A DNA stretch of 64,000 bases, from contig JAKSPJ010000004.1 in assembly GCA_024404915.1 (NCBI GenBank), positions 124,001-188,000 on the forward strand, given 5' to 3'. The notes below the pieces were generated by a model. That model did no database searches. It was given only the letters and a program-made list of their open reading frames with translations, and was not told the origin of the DNA. Below, piece after piece: positions 29,501-37,496 of this stretch. Origin of the DNA: Oscillospiraceae bacterium (GTDB taxonomy: Bacteria > Bacillota > Clostridia > Oscillospirales > Ruminococcaceae). Both the position numbers and the translations under genes were made by a program. Positions within the stretch are counted from its first letter, which is position 1. Each line of letters begins with the position of its first letter.

Positions 29501-31279
29501 CATGTACTCACAAACCTCAGCAACGCATCCGCAAAGATACGGTGTTGCCATAGAGGTACCAGACATCAGTTCCTGTGTACCGTCATAGCCGGCAGAGGTT
29601 ACATTTCCGCCTACGCCCATAATGTCCGGGCGAAGGTCCAAAGATTCCTTGACACCCCAGGAAGTATAGTCACTTACCATTGTCGGATGATCAATTGCAA
29701 TGGTTCTGCCATCGTTCACCAGAATCTTGTTTTCAGCAGCAATCATAATCTGTCCTGTTTCATAGGAAACAGAAGTCATCGGAGTATCACCCATTGCCAG
29801 TACATATTCAGGAAGACCTGTACCTTCCTGTGCAATCTCGATGAAAACAAGAGCACCTGCTGCTGCTGCGTTCATATAGGCTTCACCGCTCATTGAGATC
29901 TCTTCATCGTAATCTACCAGAACAATTTTTCCTTCCAGATCCGCTTCCGCCAATGATTCTTCATCGCCGATTCCCACATAAACATATTCGTAATCGCCGT
30001 ATTCCAGATAATCCAATGCGTTATATGCGTCCATTGAAAATAAATCAAAAGTCTTGGAATACAAATATTGCTCTCCATCCACAGTGAAAGAAGGATCCTG
30101 TGAAGTATAGAGATTATCTGCGGAAGCAACCATCAATACGCTGGAGCCCTTTTCCGCCTTATCACTCATTGTGGAAGCATCCGGGTTATCCGCTGTGATT
30201 GTATCTCCGTAGTAAAGTGAGCCATTGTCGTAGTTGCCTGCTGCGACACAAACCATAACACCTGCATTTTCTGCAACTGCCAGTGCCTCTGCAAAGGGAT
30301 TTGCGCCATAGTATTCTTCTTCGCTTCCCCAGCTCATATTTATGACATCTGCATGCAGCTTTACAGCATCCTCTGTTGCTGCAATGGCTGCACCCGTATC
30401 CAGACCAATAGAAGACTGAATTGCCATGAAAATCAACTGTGCATCCTTTGCAACGCCGGAAATCCTGTTGCCTTCCTCGTCTTCAATTTCATTTCCGGCG
30501 GCAATACCGCTGACATGTGTACCATGATACGCACTTTCATCTGCGAGACCCTCATAGGGATCTTCCGCATAATCCACCACATAAGGAAGTTTGCTGCTGA
30601 TATATGCACGTTCCGGATCCACATTCATATTCAGCTTTCCGGAAGCTGCCAGTTCTGCCACATCAGTTTTTGTCAATGATGTTTCCTTGTCCTCTGCCAA
30701 GGGCGCAAACATCGGATGTGTAACGTCAAGCTCCGTATCAATAACAGCAATCACCTGACCTTCACCGGTACAGCCTGTTTCGTTGTAATATGCAGGATAA
30801 CCGCTTAATCCGGGGGCGTTGGCCATCATCGGCACTGCTGTCGGACGTACAATTGTTACACTCTCTACATAGTCCAGCTCTTCAACATACGGAATCAGAC
30901 TTTCAGGCATATCACAGTAGAAGCCGTTATAAAGCACACTGTAGTTATACTTGATTGTCAGCTCAGGATAAAAGCTGCGAATATTTCTCTCCACACGAGC
31001 CTGCACACTTTCCAGATTCTGCTCCATCCGCTCTGCTTCTGCAGAGTCCAGAAAAGCATCTCCGTTTGCCATACCCTCCGCTGTTGCCAGAACCGCATCA
31101 CCTGAAACCTTGACAATGACCGGTACACGCTCATCGTTGGAGTAATCTCCAACAGCCACCGATGCTGCGGCACCCTCCAGGCTCCAGCCGCCCGAGCCCA
31201 GTGCGACGGAACAGCTCATCATTGCTGCTGCCGTGAGGCTCATTGCTCTTTTGATGATTCTACTATGCAAAAAAATCAT
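26594..31279 (-). CDS. Cell-wall-anchored S8 subtilisin-like protease
   Basis: A secreted serine protease of about 1561 residues. A signal peptide is followed by a propeptide/inhibitor I9-like region to about residue 150. The subtilase domain has Asp181 (VIDTELD), His252 (HGTHVSG) and Ser576 (GTSMATP), with an inserted PA-like domain (about 425-525). Beta-sandwich domains typical of lactocepin and C5a-peptidase relatives follow. The end is LPQTG near residue 1519, then a hydrophobic segment and a basic tail, a sortase signal. ATG 31279 abuts the GGAAGGG ribosome-binding site, so the in-frame TTG at 31270 may be the true start. Role: surface proteolysis for nutrition or envelope maturation. 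Sortase is encoded next. Confidence 0.9.
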   Translation of the reverse strand: MIFLHSRIIKRAMSLTAAAMMSCSVALGSGGWSLEGAAASVAVGDYSNDERVPVIVKVSGDAVLATAEGMANGDAFLDSAEAERMEQNLESVQARVERNIRSFYPELTIKYNYSVLYNGFYCDMPESLIPYVEELDYVESVTIVRPTAVPMMANAPGLSGYPAYYNETGCTGEGQVIAVIDTELDVTHPMFAPLAEDKETSLTKTDVAELAASGKLNMNVDPERAYISSKLPYVVDYAEDPYEGLADESAYHGTHVSGIAAGNEIEDEEGNRISGVAKDAQLIFMAIQSSIGLDTGAAIAATEDAVKLHADVINMSWGSEEEYYGANPFAEALAVAENAGVMVCVAAGNYDNGSLYYGDTITADNPDASTMSDKAEKGSSVLMVASADNLYTSQDPSFTVDGEQYLYSKTFDLFSMDAYNALDYLEYGDYEYVYVGIGDEESLAEADLEGKIVLVDYDEEISMSGEAYMNAAAAGALVFIEIAQEGTGLPEYVLAMGDTPMTSVSYETGQIMIAAENKILVNDGRTIAIDHPTMVSDYTSWGVKESLDLRPDIMGVGGNVTSAGYDGTQELMSGTSMATPYLCGCVAEVCEYMRKNGIEINGSDRVRYIRNLLMNSAVPYSEDGIYVTPRRQGAGLVSLSGLLTDKVLLTGPEGDAKVNLYDGLGDSFQIPVTITNISDEDVTFAGADLVLTTDDSYWNEELEMNVLNGQQLLGCNADLSGLTSIGAGESRTVTINVKLNASQTASLKETFVNGFFVEGYLLLHEADNCCNISIPVLGYYGDWAAIPIVDEESVAGLTDLGTDYLYNGKYSLAEVVGLMKEVYASIPEDEKESCDLFSYMTDEYYAQLESMAASDKVISISPNSDGLADQLLLDAFVNRRTQYQYTILDAAGKCVAEGKTGSVDMQRVENLFEMEQVLDELPEGEYRAVLTCVIDYETSYANPQVYEVAFRVDKTAPTLKTEETEKDGRKILKIHCENAEDLDAVYITGIGNGGVLGEYDSENSAYDNNMFALLSYAQMYCETIAEQENGKPQNDAKLPAIARILKGTLNYNESFSNQFLDIIPAKADSKGQYTLEYDVTDLESYTVTASDAAYNFAFYESAVTAPDHILSGIWIANTGMFEFRNSGAVKYLDFAEGNVTRYMSSLENGILNLHAAHAEKTFTIEQLSDTTIRVTDEDGNVELAMLSELYSFDIEHSVWELEQAVVRYAMSVGDFDITRVETNLYDGENVSIRLYGNLEFREMLLGIFNCSVFQDYAMLNNMLEVNLFEVPTTYLKSGLYESYDLEHNEMYYVTIDALANRGWYTDIYSKEPVTFTYQTEEDGTFTFTFDEENTYNAKVTVDDNNGIYIYEEGAFAPYALYYYCSDIDNPFSTGSYYTVSEYIDMLIAYNESVTGVYNDEVEVNFEGALDMGITDGMTILIEDFSSTYGYSWRYNTEVDLSQPPVLPEGAYSIPTLEAMVIQDYTLRYGEEPADAFSMLMLDGKVEVALYDETDDMLDIYLIDPMTGLGKDWNETDVNLPQTGNNAPASVVMAAAAILMTLMGAAVVMKSGVIVKKQEKAA

Positions 31280-31370
31280 CCCTTCCCAAAAGATTTCACA
31301 TAATGAAATATGTGATAGTTTCATACTGCCGTGTGTATGTTTTTTCAATACACATAGCAATATTATACCT

Positions 31371-31399
31371 ATTTTATCACATACCGTATTGCTTGTCAA
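31371..31399 (-). promoter_or_regulatory. Subtilase-sortase promoter
   Basis: On the minus strand TTGACA, 17 bases and TAAAAT. The leader of about 90 bases holds inverted repeats, such as TCACATA and TATGTGA at 31296-31315 and GTGTAT and ATACAC nearer the promoter. Confidence 0.8.
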
Positions 31400-31464
31400 G
31401 GGAGCATAAAATAATATTCATATAATTTTAATAAATAAAATCCAAGGCTATAAAAATACAATAA

Positions 31465-31510
31465 AAACCGCACAGAATCGACACATTCTATTGTATCATC
31501 CGTGCGGTTT
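31465..31510 (-). terminator. Terminator after CorA-like gene
   Basis: AAACCGCAC pairs with GTGCGGTTT across a long loop that contains a smaller AGAAT/ATTCT hairpin. It follows the CorA-like stop codon on the minus strand. Confidence 0.6.
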
Positions 31511-31514
31511 ATTA

Positions 31515-32444
31515 TTATAGTTTTCGTTTTTTTAACAGAATCAGGGCCGTGACAATGGTTGCAATTGCCGTCAGCAATACAGCATACATCCAGCTGCTTT
31601 TCAAGGGCAGTGTATCCGTATTAATACCATAAAATGCAAAGATAATATTGGGAATTTCCATAATAACCGTCACAATGGTCAACCGCCACATGACGCTGTT
31701 CTGATTGTTCGCAATGACATAGGAAAAAGCATCCATCATTGCAGAAAGAATACCGCTGTATATACCTGCCATCTCCACCGCCTGACGGAACTCAATTCCC
31801 ACATCATCCATCAGGTCCTCATCCTCTTCATACAGCTTCAGCCCTCTGCCCCGCTGTATTCTCTCAATGGTCACCAGGTCCGCCTTCAGAGATGTATTAA
31901 AGTAAACCAAGGATTTTTCCAATCCCATCAGCTGTACAATCTCCTGATTCCGCATGGCACTGCTCAGTTGCTTCTCCATGGAATATGAGATTTTATCAAT
32001 TTGTTTCAGATAAAACACAAATCCCGCAGAAATCCGCATCAGAATCTGCAAAATAAAACGTGTCCGCAGATGCGTCTGCAAAACAGCATTTTTTTCCTCC
32101 GCCAGGGCAATCAGCACCGGATTTCTCCGAAGAGAAATGGTAAAGACCTTATCCGTTGTATTGATAATGCCAAGCGGAACCGTATAGAACTGAGAGGTAT
32201 CGTTTTGCTCCTTTGATTCGACTGCGGTATCCACGATAATCAAGGTCTGATTTCCTTCCATTTCAATTCGGGAGGATTCTTCTTCGTCCAGACAGGACCG
32301 CACGAAGCCAGGATCCAGCCCATATTCGCCAGTCAGCGACTGAATCTCATCCGGCGTCGGTTCATATACAGACACCCAGCATCCTGCCTCTGGTGCACCC
32401 AGCTGCTGAAGTCTGCCGTCTACGGTTTTAAATAGGTGTATCAT
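31515..32444 (-). CDS. CorA-family divalent metal transporter with GIN motif
   Basis: A pentameric channel-type transporter for Mg2+ or related ions. The 309-residue protein has the soluble N-terminal alpha/beta funnel, the long stalk helix, and two C-terminal membrane helices (about 247-267 and 283-303) with a short basic tail. The canonical YGMN signature after TM1 reads YGIN (FAFYGINTDTLP); GIN is a known natural variant that may go with a different ion preference. ATG 32444, not an in-frame ATG farther upstream, is supported by the AGGGGA ribosome-binding site. It is probably monocistronic. Confidence 0.88.
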   Translation of the reverse strand: MIHLFKTVDGRLQQLGAPEAGCWVSVYEPTPDEIQSLTGEYGLDPGFVRSCLDEEESSRIEMEGNQTLIIVDTAVESKEQNDTSQFYTVPLGIINTTDKVFTISLRRNPVLIALAEEKNAVLQTHLRTRFILQILMRISAGFVFYLKQIDKISYSMEKQLSSAMRNQEIVQLMGLEKSLVYFNTSLKADLVTIERIQRGRGLKLYEEDEDLMDDVGIEFRQAVEMAGIYSGILSAMMDAFSYVIANNQNSVMWRLTIVTVIMEIPNIIFAFYGINTDTLPLKSSWMYAVLLTAIATIVTALILLKKRKL

Positions 32445-32556
32445 AGGAACATCCCCTGTCATCATTTTTTTGTTACAACTGGCAGATAAAAGTTGCAAAG
32501 CGGTGACGAATTGTTCTCAATCTGTCGGCAAACTGTTGACAGAATGTTGAAACCGC

Positions 32557-32585
32557 TTGATTTTTTCTGAATAATCTGGTATAGT
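32557..32585 (+). promoter_or_regulatory. Promoter of candidate small RNA
   Basis: TTGATT, 17 bases and TATAGT on the plus strand, in a region where both flanking genes are on the minus strand. Confidence 0.7.
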
Positions 32586-32591
32586 GTGAGT

Positions 32592-32733
32592 CAAGGAAGG
32601 ATACGCAATCTGCATACAGTGAGTCAGGCACCGACTGCATACTGCGCATCCGACTGCGGCAAAAGACGGCAACAACACATCCTTGGGTATACCTTCAAGA
32701 AATTGGGCTCTGCTTCGGCAGAGCCGCTTTTTT
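32592..32733 (+). ncRNA. Candidate small RNA of about 140 nt
   Basis: A transcript bounded by a good promoter and an intrinsic terminator: GGCTCTGC-TTCG-GCAGAGCC at 32706-32725, then six Ts. It contains no ORF with a ribosome-binding site. A closing helix can be drawn by hand: AAGGATAC (32597-32604) with GTAT-A-CCTT (32687-32695), continued by CAA/TTG across a G-G mismatch. Inside, CAGT-AGTC pairs with GACT-ACTG, and short repeats CTGCATAC and CCGACTGC each occur twice. I do not recognise it as SRP RNA, tmRNA or a known riboswitch; a divergent 6S-like RNA is possible. Bases 32499-32556 and 32734-32795 show nothing else. Confidence 0.65.
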
Positions 32734-32795
32734 CTTTGTATCTGTTTGTATCTATGAGAAACCATGGATACATGCCGCTGAAAGAACCTGCCCTA

Positions 32796-33962
32796 TTATT
32801 TCAAATATGCCTGAATTTCAGCTTCTCCGGCTTTTACGGTTCCCTGAATCATTTCATCAGAACCGCCGCCTCTGCCATTCAATGCTGCATTAAAATCCTT
32901 TGACCATGCACGAAGCTTCACAGAACGGCTGCCGATAATATAACGGTAACCATCTTCATCATTGCCCTGGAATACAGCGCAGATACCCCCTGCTTTCTGT
33001 ACACCGGCATTCACCCAGTCCCGCAGGTTGTTATTGTCCAGAATGTCATCAAACATAACAATATTGCCATCAGTGGCTTCCAGCGCAGATACCTTCATAT
33101 CCAGAATCACACGGCGCAGCTTGGCAGACTTCTCCCGCTCCGCCTGTGATGCCTTCATAACACGCTCCACAGCCTCAGCAACTTCCAGCTGCTTGCAGGA
33201 AAGCTGCTGAGAAATACGTGCAGTCTGCTCTATGCGGCAGGTATAATCGTCCATTGCATCCAAGCCGCAAAGCACATGCAGGCGAATGCCGCCCTTCCAG
33301 TTTTCACAGCTCAAAATTTTGATGCCGCCCACAGCACCTGTCTGCGTAACATGAGGCGCACAGCAGGCGCACACATCCCATCCCTCAATGGTCACAATAC
33401 GCACGTCCTTCACCAAATCCAGTTTGGAACGATAATCCATTCGGGCACATTCCTCAGGTGTTGGATAGGACACGGTCACAGGTACATTCAGGCCCACCAC
33501 TCTGTTGGCAACATACTCAACAAAGTTCAGCTCAGCAGGTGTCAGCGTACCGCTGAAATCGACGGTCATGCCATCTGTGCCAAGGTGAAAGCCCACATTA
33601 TCATAGCCGAACTGCTTGTGCACAATACCGGAAAGCAAGTGTTCACCGGTATGATTCTGCATCTTGCGGAAACGCTCCTCCCAGTTCAGTTCTGCCACCA
33701 GTTCTTCGCCCACAGGCAATTCTACATCAGTCATGTGTACAATCTCACCATTGATTTCCTGCACATCCATCACATAGGCATTGCCCAGATTTCCCGTATC
33801 AGAGGACTGTCCGCCTCCTTCCGGGAAAAATGCGGTTTTGTCCAGAATGACACCAAAGGCAGCACCGTCGCTGCGAACTTCCGCCAAGGCTTCACAAGAA
33901 AGAACCCTTGCTTTGAAAGTACGGCAATAACCGTCCTGATTATATATCTTTTCTGTTTGCAT
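32796..33962 (-). CDS. AlaX-type alanyl-tRNA editing protein with DHHA1 domain
   Basis: A free-standing trans-editing protein, expected to deacylate mischarged Ser- or Gly-tRNA-Ala. The 388-residue form is the long AlaX type: an N-terminal beta-barrel (FPEGGGQSSDTG), the editing site with zinc ligands in HTGEHLL and CACCAPH, and a C-terminal DHHA1 domain ending in LNGRGGGSDEMIQG. It lacks the aminoacylation domain of AlaRS. ATG 33962 follows AAGGGG and matches the family N-terminus; a longer frame is unsupported. It is transcribed from its own promoter, divergent from the RHH-clpB pair. Confidence 0.92.
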   Translation of the reverse strand: MQTEKIYNQDGYCRTFKARVLSCEALAEVRSDGAAFGVILDKTAFFPEGGGQSSDTGNLGNAYVMDVQEINGEIVHMTDVELPVGEELVAELNWEERFRKMQNHTGEHLLSGIVHKQFGYDNVGFHLGTDGMTVDFSGTLTPAELNFVEYVANRVVGLNVPVTVSYPTPEECARMDYRSKLDLVKDVRIVTIEGWDVCACCAPHVTQTGAVGGIKILSCENWKGGIRLHVLCGLDAMDDYTCRIEQTARISQQLSCKQLEVAEAVERVMKASQAEREKSAKLRRVILDMKVSALEATDGNIVMFDDILDNNNLRDWVNAGVQKAGGICAVFQGNDEDGYRYIIGSRSVKLRAWSKDFNAALNGRGGGSDEMIQGTVKAGEAEIQAYLK

Positions 33963-33999
33963 GATAACACCCCTTTTATCATTATCATTTGTATTATAT

Positions 34000-34028
34000 A
34001 GTATAGCACAAAAAAATAGTTTCGTCAA
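34000..34028 (-). promoter_or_regulatory. Promoter of AlaX gene
   Basis: On the minus strand TTGACG, 17 bases and TATACT. Its -35 is about 40 bases from the divergent -35 of the RHH-clpB operon, so one regulator could affect both. Confidence 0.75.
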
Positions 34029-34067
34029 TCATAATGTGAAAGTTGTGTGAATTATTATATAACTCTA

Positions 34068-34095
34068 TTGACAAGTTCTATAATATGAGTATAAT
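34068..34095 (+). promoter_or_regulatory. RHH-clpB promoter with repeats
   Basis: TTGACA, 16 bases and TATAAT. Direct repeats AACTCTAT and AGTTCTAT flank the -35 box, and imperfect inverted arms (TATAACTC and GAGTATAA) span the promoter. Such arrays are typical operators for ribbon-helix-helix proteins. No CIRCE element is visible. Confidence 0.7.
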
Positions 34096-34116
34096 ATTAT
34101 TCAAGGAGGGATACAA

Positions 34117-34749
34117 ATGAAAAAAGCAGTCTACAGTCTTGTACTGTCAGAAGATGTTATTGAAGCAGTGGACCGCATGGCGTATGCCAAGGGTACCAGC
34201 CGTTCCAATCTGATCAATCAGCTCCTTGCCGAAGCTGTCGGATACGTTACACCTGAAAGGCGAATGGCAGATATTCTGCAAACCCTGACGCAGCAAATGA
34301 GCGGTTTGTTTCAATTGCAGGAGCAGGCAACCAATGGTATGCTGGTCATCCGCAGCCCCCTGCGCTACCGCTACAAACCAACGATTCGCTATCGTGTGGA
34401 ACTGTATCGGCAGCCGGAACAGGCACTTGGCGTGTTGCAGGCATCCTTCCGCACACAGAACAAATCATTGATTGCAGATGCAGAAGCCTTTTTCCGAAGC
34501 TGGGCAAAGCTGGAGCTTGCATATCATCTGTGTGCCCAGTCAGATTTTTCCATCACGGATGGCGTCTGGAACCGTGCTTTCCATATTCCGGCCAATCGGA
34601 ATGTGACATCACAGGAATTGGGCAGTGCCATCGGCCAGTACATCAAACAGGTGGATGCCGCCCTGAAAATTTACTTTGCGCAATTGCCGGACACGGCTCT
34701 GGCAGAACGTGCCCTGGCAGAATATTTTCAAAGCAATATGATTCGCTGA
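34117..34749 (+). CDS. Ribbon-helix-helix (CopG-like) protein upstream of clpB
   Basis: A 210-residue protein whose first 45 residues fit a ribbon-helix-helix DNA-binding fold (VYSLVLSEDVIEAVDRMAYAKGTSRSNLINQLL, beta strand, then helix A and helix B). The remaining 160 residues are mostly helical with no domain I recognise. The gene lies 22 bases before clpB under one promoter, whose repeats suggest autoregulation. It may be a stress-responsive repressor of clpB, or an unrelated DNA-binding protein. The first view rests on context only. An AAGGAGG ribosome-binding site precedes the ATG. Confidence 0.8.
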   Translation: MKKAVYSLVLSEDVIEAVDRMAYAKGTSRSNLINQLLAEAVGYVTPERRMADILQTLTQQMSGLFQLQEQATNGMLVIRSPLRYRYKPTIRYRVELYRQPEQALGVLQASFRTQNKSLIADAEAFFRSWAKLELAYHLCAQSDFSITDGVWNRAFHIPANRNVTSQELGSAIGQYIKQVDAALKIYFAQLPDTALAERALAEYFQSNMIR

Positions 34750-34771
34750 ATGCAGATTTGGAGGTATCATT

Positions 34772-37372
34772 ATGAATGCAAACAATATGACACAAAAAAC
34801 ACTGGAGGCCATGCAGACTGCACAAAAGCTGTGCGTCAGCCACCAGAACAACGCCGTGGAGCCCATCCACCTTCTGGATGCGCTGCTCCAGCAGCCGGAT
34901 GGACTGATTCCCCAGATTCTCCAGCGGATGAATATCCCTGCTGAATCCGTGGCCGCCGCAGCTGACAAGCTGGTAGGAGAACTGCCGCATGTCACAGGAA
35001 GCGGCAGACAGGCCGGCATGATTTACGTTTCCAATGAAACGGAACAGCTCTATGTCCAGGCAGAGCAGATTGCCGCAAAAATGCAGGACGAGTTCATCTC
35101 AGTGGAGCATCTGCTGCTGGCAATGCTGCAATCTGAAGACCGCACCATTACACGGCTGTTCCAATCCTATCAGATTACTGAAGCAAACGTATTGTCCATT
35201 CTGAAGGAAATCAGAGGCAATACCCGCATCACCAATGAAACCCCGGAGGCCACCTATGATGTGCTGAAAAAATACGGTCAGGATCTGACAGAACGTGCCA
35301 GAAAGCATCAGCTGGATCCCGTCATCGGACGTGACGTGGAAATCCGCAATGTGATACGGATTCTCTCCAGAAAGACCAAGAATAACCCTGTTCTGATTGG
35401 CGAACCCGGCGTGGGTAAAACTGCCATTGCAGAAGGTCTTGCACAGCGGATTGCCCGTGGCGATGTGCCGGAAAGCCTGCGTGACCGCACTGTATTCTCT
35501 CTGGATCTGGGTGCTTTGATTGCAGGTGCAAAATACAGAGGTGAATTCGAGGAACGTCTCAAAGCAGTTTTGCAGGAGATCAAAAAATCCGAAGGCAAAA
35601 TTCTGCTGTTTATTGATGAGCTCCATACCATCGTCGGAGCTGGAAAAACAGACGGTGCCATGGATGCCGGCAACCTTTTAAAGCCTATGCTTGCCCGTGG
35701 TGAACTGCACTGCATCGGCGCAACCACACTGGATGAGTACCGCAAGTACATCGAAAAAGATGCCGCATTGGAACGCCGTTTTCAGCCTGTTCTTGTAGGT
35801 GAGCCGACTGTTGAGGATACAATTTCTATTCTCCGTGGTCTGAAGGAACGCTATGAGGTTTATCATGGTGTCAAAATTCATGATGCTGCCTTCATTGCTG
35901 CGGCAACCCTTTCCAACCGCTATATTTCTGACCGCTTTCTGCCGGATAAGGCCATTGACCTGATTGATGAAGCCTGCGCCATGATTCGCACAGAGATTGA
36001 TTCAATGCCGATGGAAATGGATGAGATTGCAAGAAAAATCATGCAGATGGAAATTGAAGAAGCGGCACTCAAAAAAGAGGACGATGCTGTTTCCGCAGCA
36101 CATTTGCATGATTTGCAGAAGGATCTTGCTGAACACCGTGAAAAATTTGCACAGATGAAAGTACAGTGGGACAACGAAAAAAACGGCATCAATCAGGTAC
36201 AGGAACTGCGTGCCCAACTGGAAAAAGTCAAAACGGAAATCGATTCCGCAGAACGGGAATATGATCTGAATAAGGCGGCAGAACTGAAATACGGCAAGCT
36301 GCCTGCACTGCAGAAGCAATTGGAAGAAGCAGAACTGGCCGCCCAGAACGGCAATTCCGCCAGACTGCTGCGGGATGCAGTCACAAAGGAAGAAATCACC
36401 CGGATTGTGGCAAGGTGGACAGGTATTCCCGTCACAAAGCTGATGGAGGGCGACCGTGAAAAGCTTCTGCATCTGGAGGACACCCTCCACAAGCGTGTCA
36501 TTGGTCAAAATGAAGCGGTGGAAAAAGTCAGCGAAGCCATTCTCCGCTCCCGTGCAGGTATTCAGGATCCCAATCGCCCCATTGGTTCTTTCCTGTTCCT
36601 TGGCCCAACTGGTGTCGGAAAAACAGAACTGGCAAAAACACTGGCAGAGTCTCTTTTCGACGATGAACGCAATATGATTCGCATTGACATGAGCGAATAT
36701 ATGGAGAAATTCAATGTCAGCCGTCTGATTGGAGCGCCCCCCGGATATGTGGGATATGAAGAAGGCGGCCAGCTGACAGAGGCAGTACGCCGGAAGCCCT
36801 ACAGCGTTGTACTGTTGGATGAGGTTGAAAAAGCCCATCCGGATGTATTCAATCTGCTGCTGCAGGTACTGGACGACGGCAGAATCACCGATTCCCAGGG
36901 CAGAACCGTGGACTTTAAAAATACAATTCTCATTATGACATCCAACCTGGGAGCAGATGCTCTGCTGGAAGGCATACAGCCGGATGGTTCCATTTCGCAG
37001 GAAGCACAGCAGCAGACCAACGCATTGCTGCGGCAGCGGTTCCGTCCTGAATTCCTGAACAGACTGGATGAGATTATTCTTTATAAGCCACTGAGCAAAT
37101 CGGAAATTGGCAGCATCGTTGATCTGCTGATCGGGAATCTGCAAAAGCGACTGGAAGAACAACAGATTCGGGTGACTCTTACAGCAGAAGCCAAGGCAGA
37201 AATCATTGAGCAGGGATATGATCCCAATTACGGAGCACGTCCTCTCAAGCGTCTGATTCAGCGGAAGATTGAGACAATCATTGCAAAGAAGATTCTTTCT
37301 GAACCCATTGCAGCCAACAGTACATTAGAAATTGATTTCCATGATGGCAGCTTCGTTTGTTCAGTAGCATAA
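34772..37372 (+). CDS. clpB: ATP-dependent chaperone ClpB
   Basis: A hexameric disaggregase that, with DnaK, rescues aggregated proteins. The 866-residue length is normal. It shows an N-terminal Clp-N repeat domain, NBD1 with Walker A GEPGVGKT near residue 209, a coiled-coil middle domain (about 400-530) that separates ClpB from ClpC/ClpA, and NBD2 with GPTGVGKT near 610. The end is the D2-small domain ([16 protein letters not shown]). No ClpP-recognition IGF/L loop was noticed. It shares a promoter with the upstream ribbon-helix-helix gene. CtsR or HrcA boxes are not apparent. Confidence 0.97.
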   Translation: MNANNMTQKTLEAMQTAQKLCVSHQNNAVEPIHLLDALLQQPDGLIPQILQRMNIPAESVAAAADKLVGELPHVTGSGRQAGMIYVSNETEQLYVQAEQIAAKMQDEFISVEHLLLAMLQSEDRTITRLFQSYQITEANVLSILKEIRGNTRITNETPEATYDVLKKYGQDLTERARKHQLDPVIGRDVEIRNVIRILSRKTKNNPVLIGEPGVGKTAIAEGLAQRIARGDVPESLRDRTVFSLDLGALIAGAKYRGEFEERLKAVLQEIKKSEGKILLFIDELHTIVGAGKTDGAMDAGNLLKPMLARGELHCIGATTLDEYRKYIEKDAALERRFQPVLVGEPTVEDTISILRGLKERYEVYHGVKIHDAAFIAAATLSNRYISDRFLPDKAIDLIDEACAMIRTEIDSMPMEMDEIARKIMQMEIEEAALKKEDDAVSAAHLHDLQKDLAEHREKFAQMKVQWDNEKNGINQVQELRAQLEKVKTEIDSAEREYDLNKAAELKYGKLPALQKQLEEAELAAQNGNSARLLRDAVTKEEITRIVARWTGIPVTKLMEGDREKLLHLEDTLHKRVIGQNEAVEKVSEAILRSRAGIQDPNRPIGSFLFLGPTGVGKTELAKTLAESLFDDERNMIRIDMSEYMEKFNVSRLIGAPPGYVGYEEGGQLTEAVRRKPYSVVLLDEVEKAHPDVFNLLLQVLDDGRITDSQGRTVDFKNTILIMTSNLGADALLEGIQPDGSISQEAQQQTNALLRQRFRPEFLNRLDEIILYKPLSKSEIGSIVDLLIGNLQKRLEEQQIRVTLTAEAKAEIIEQGYDPNYGARPLKRLIQRKIETIIAKKILSEPIAANSTLEIDFHDGSFVCSVA

Positions 37373-37432
37373 GGCAAATGCCATTCATAGTTGCTGCACT
37401 CAGGCAGAGCACCCAAAAAACGCAAAGATAAA

Positions 37433-37476
37433 AAGCCTGGGGGAGAAAAAACATCCGATTTTTCTCCCCCAGGCTT
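37433..37476. terminator. Terminator between clpB and the convergent minus-strand operon
   Basis: AAGCCTGGGGGAGAAAAA pairs with TTTTTCTCCCCCAGGCTT around an eight-base loop, a perfect 18-bp stem. It probably serves both converging operons. Confidence 0.75.
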
Positions 37477-37496
37477 CATCATGCAATCACACATCA

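Noticed and set aside
32592..32733. SRP RNA, tmRNA or c-di-GMP riboswitch
   Set aside because: The conserved GGAAGGAAGCAGC-like SRP tetraloop context, the tmRNA tag and acceptor ends, and the GEMM core are absent.
33963..34116. CIRCE or CtsR site for clpB
   Set aside because: No TTAGCACTC-type inverted repeat or clear CtsR heptad was found by eye; the repeats seen are of a different pattern.
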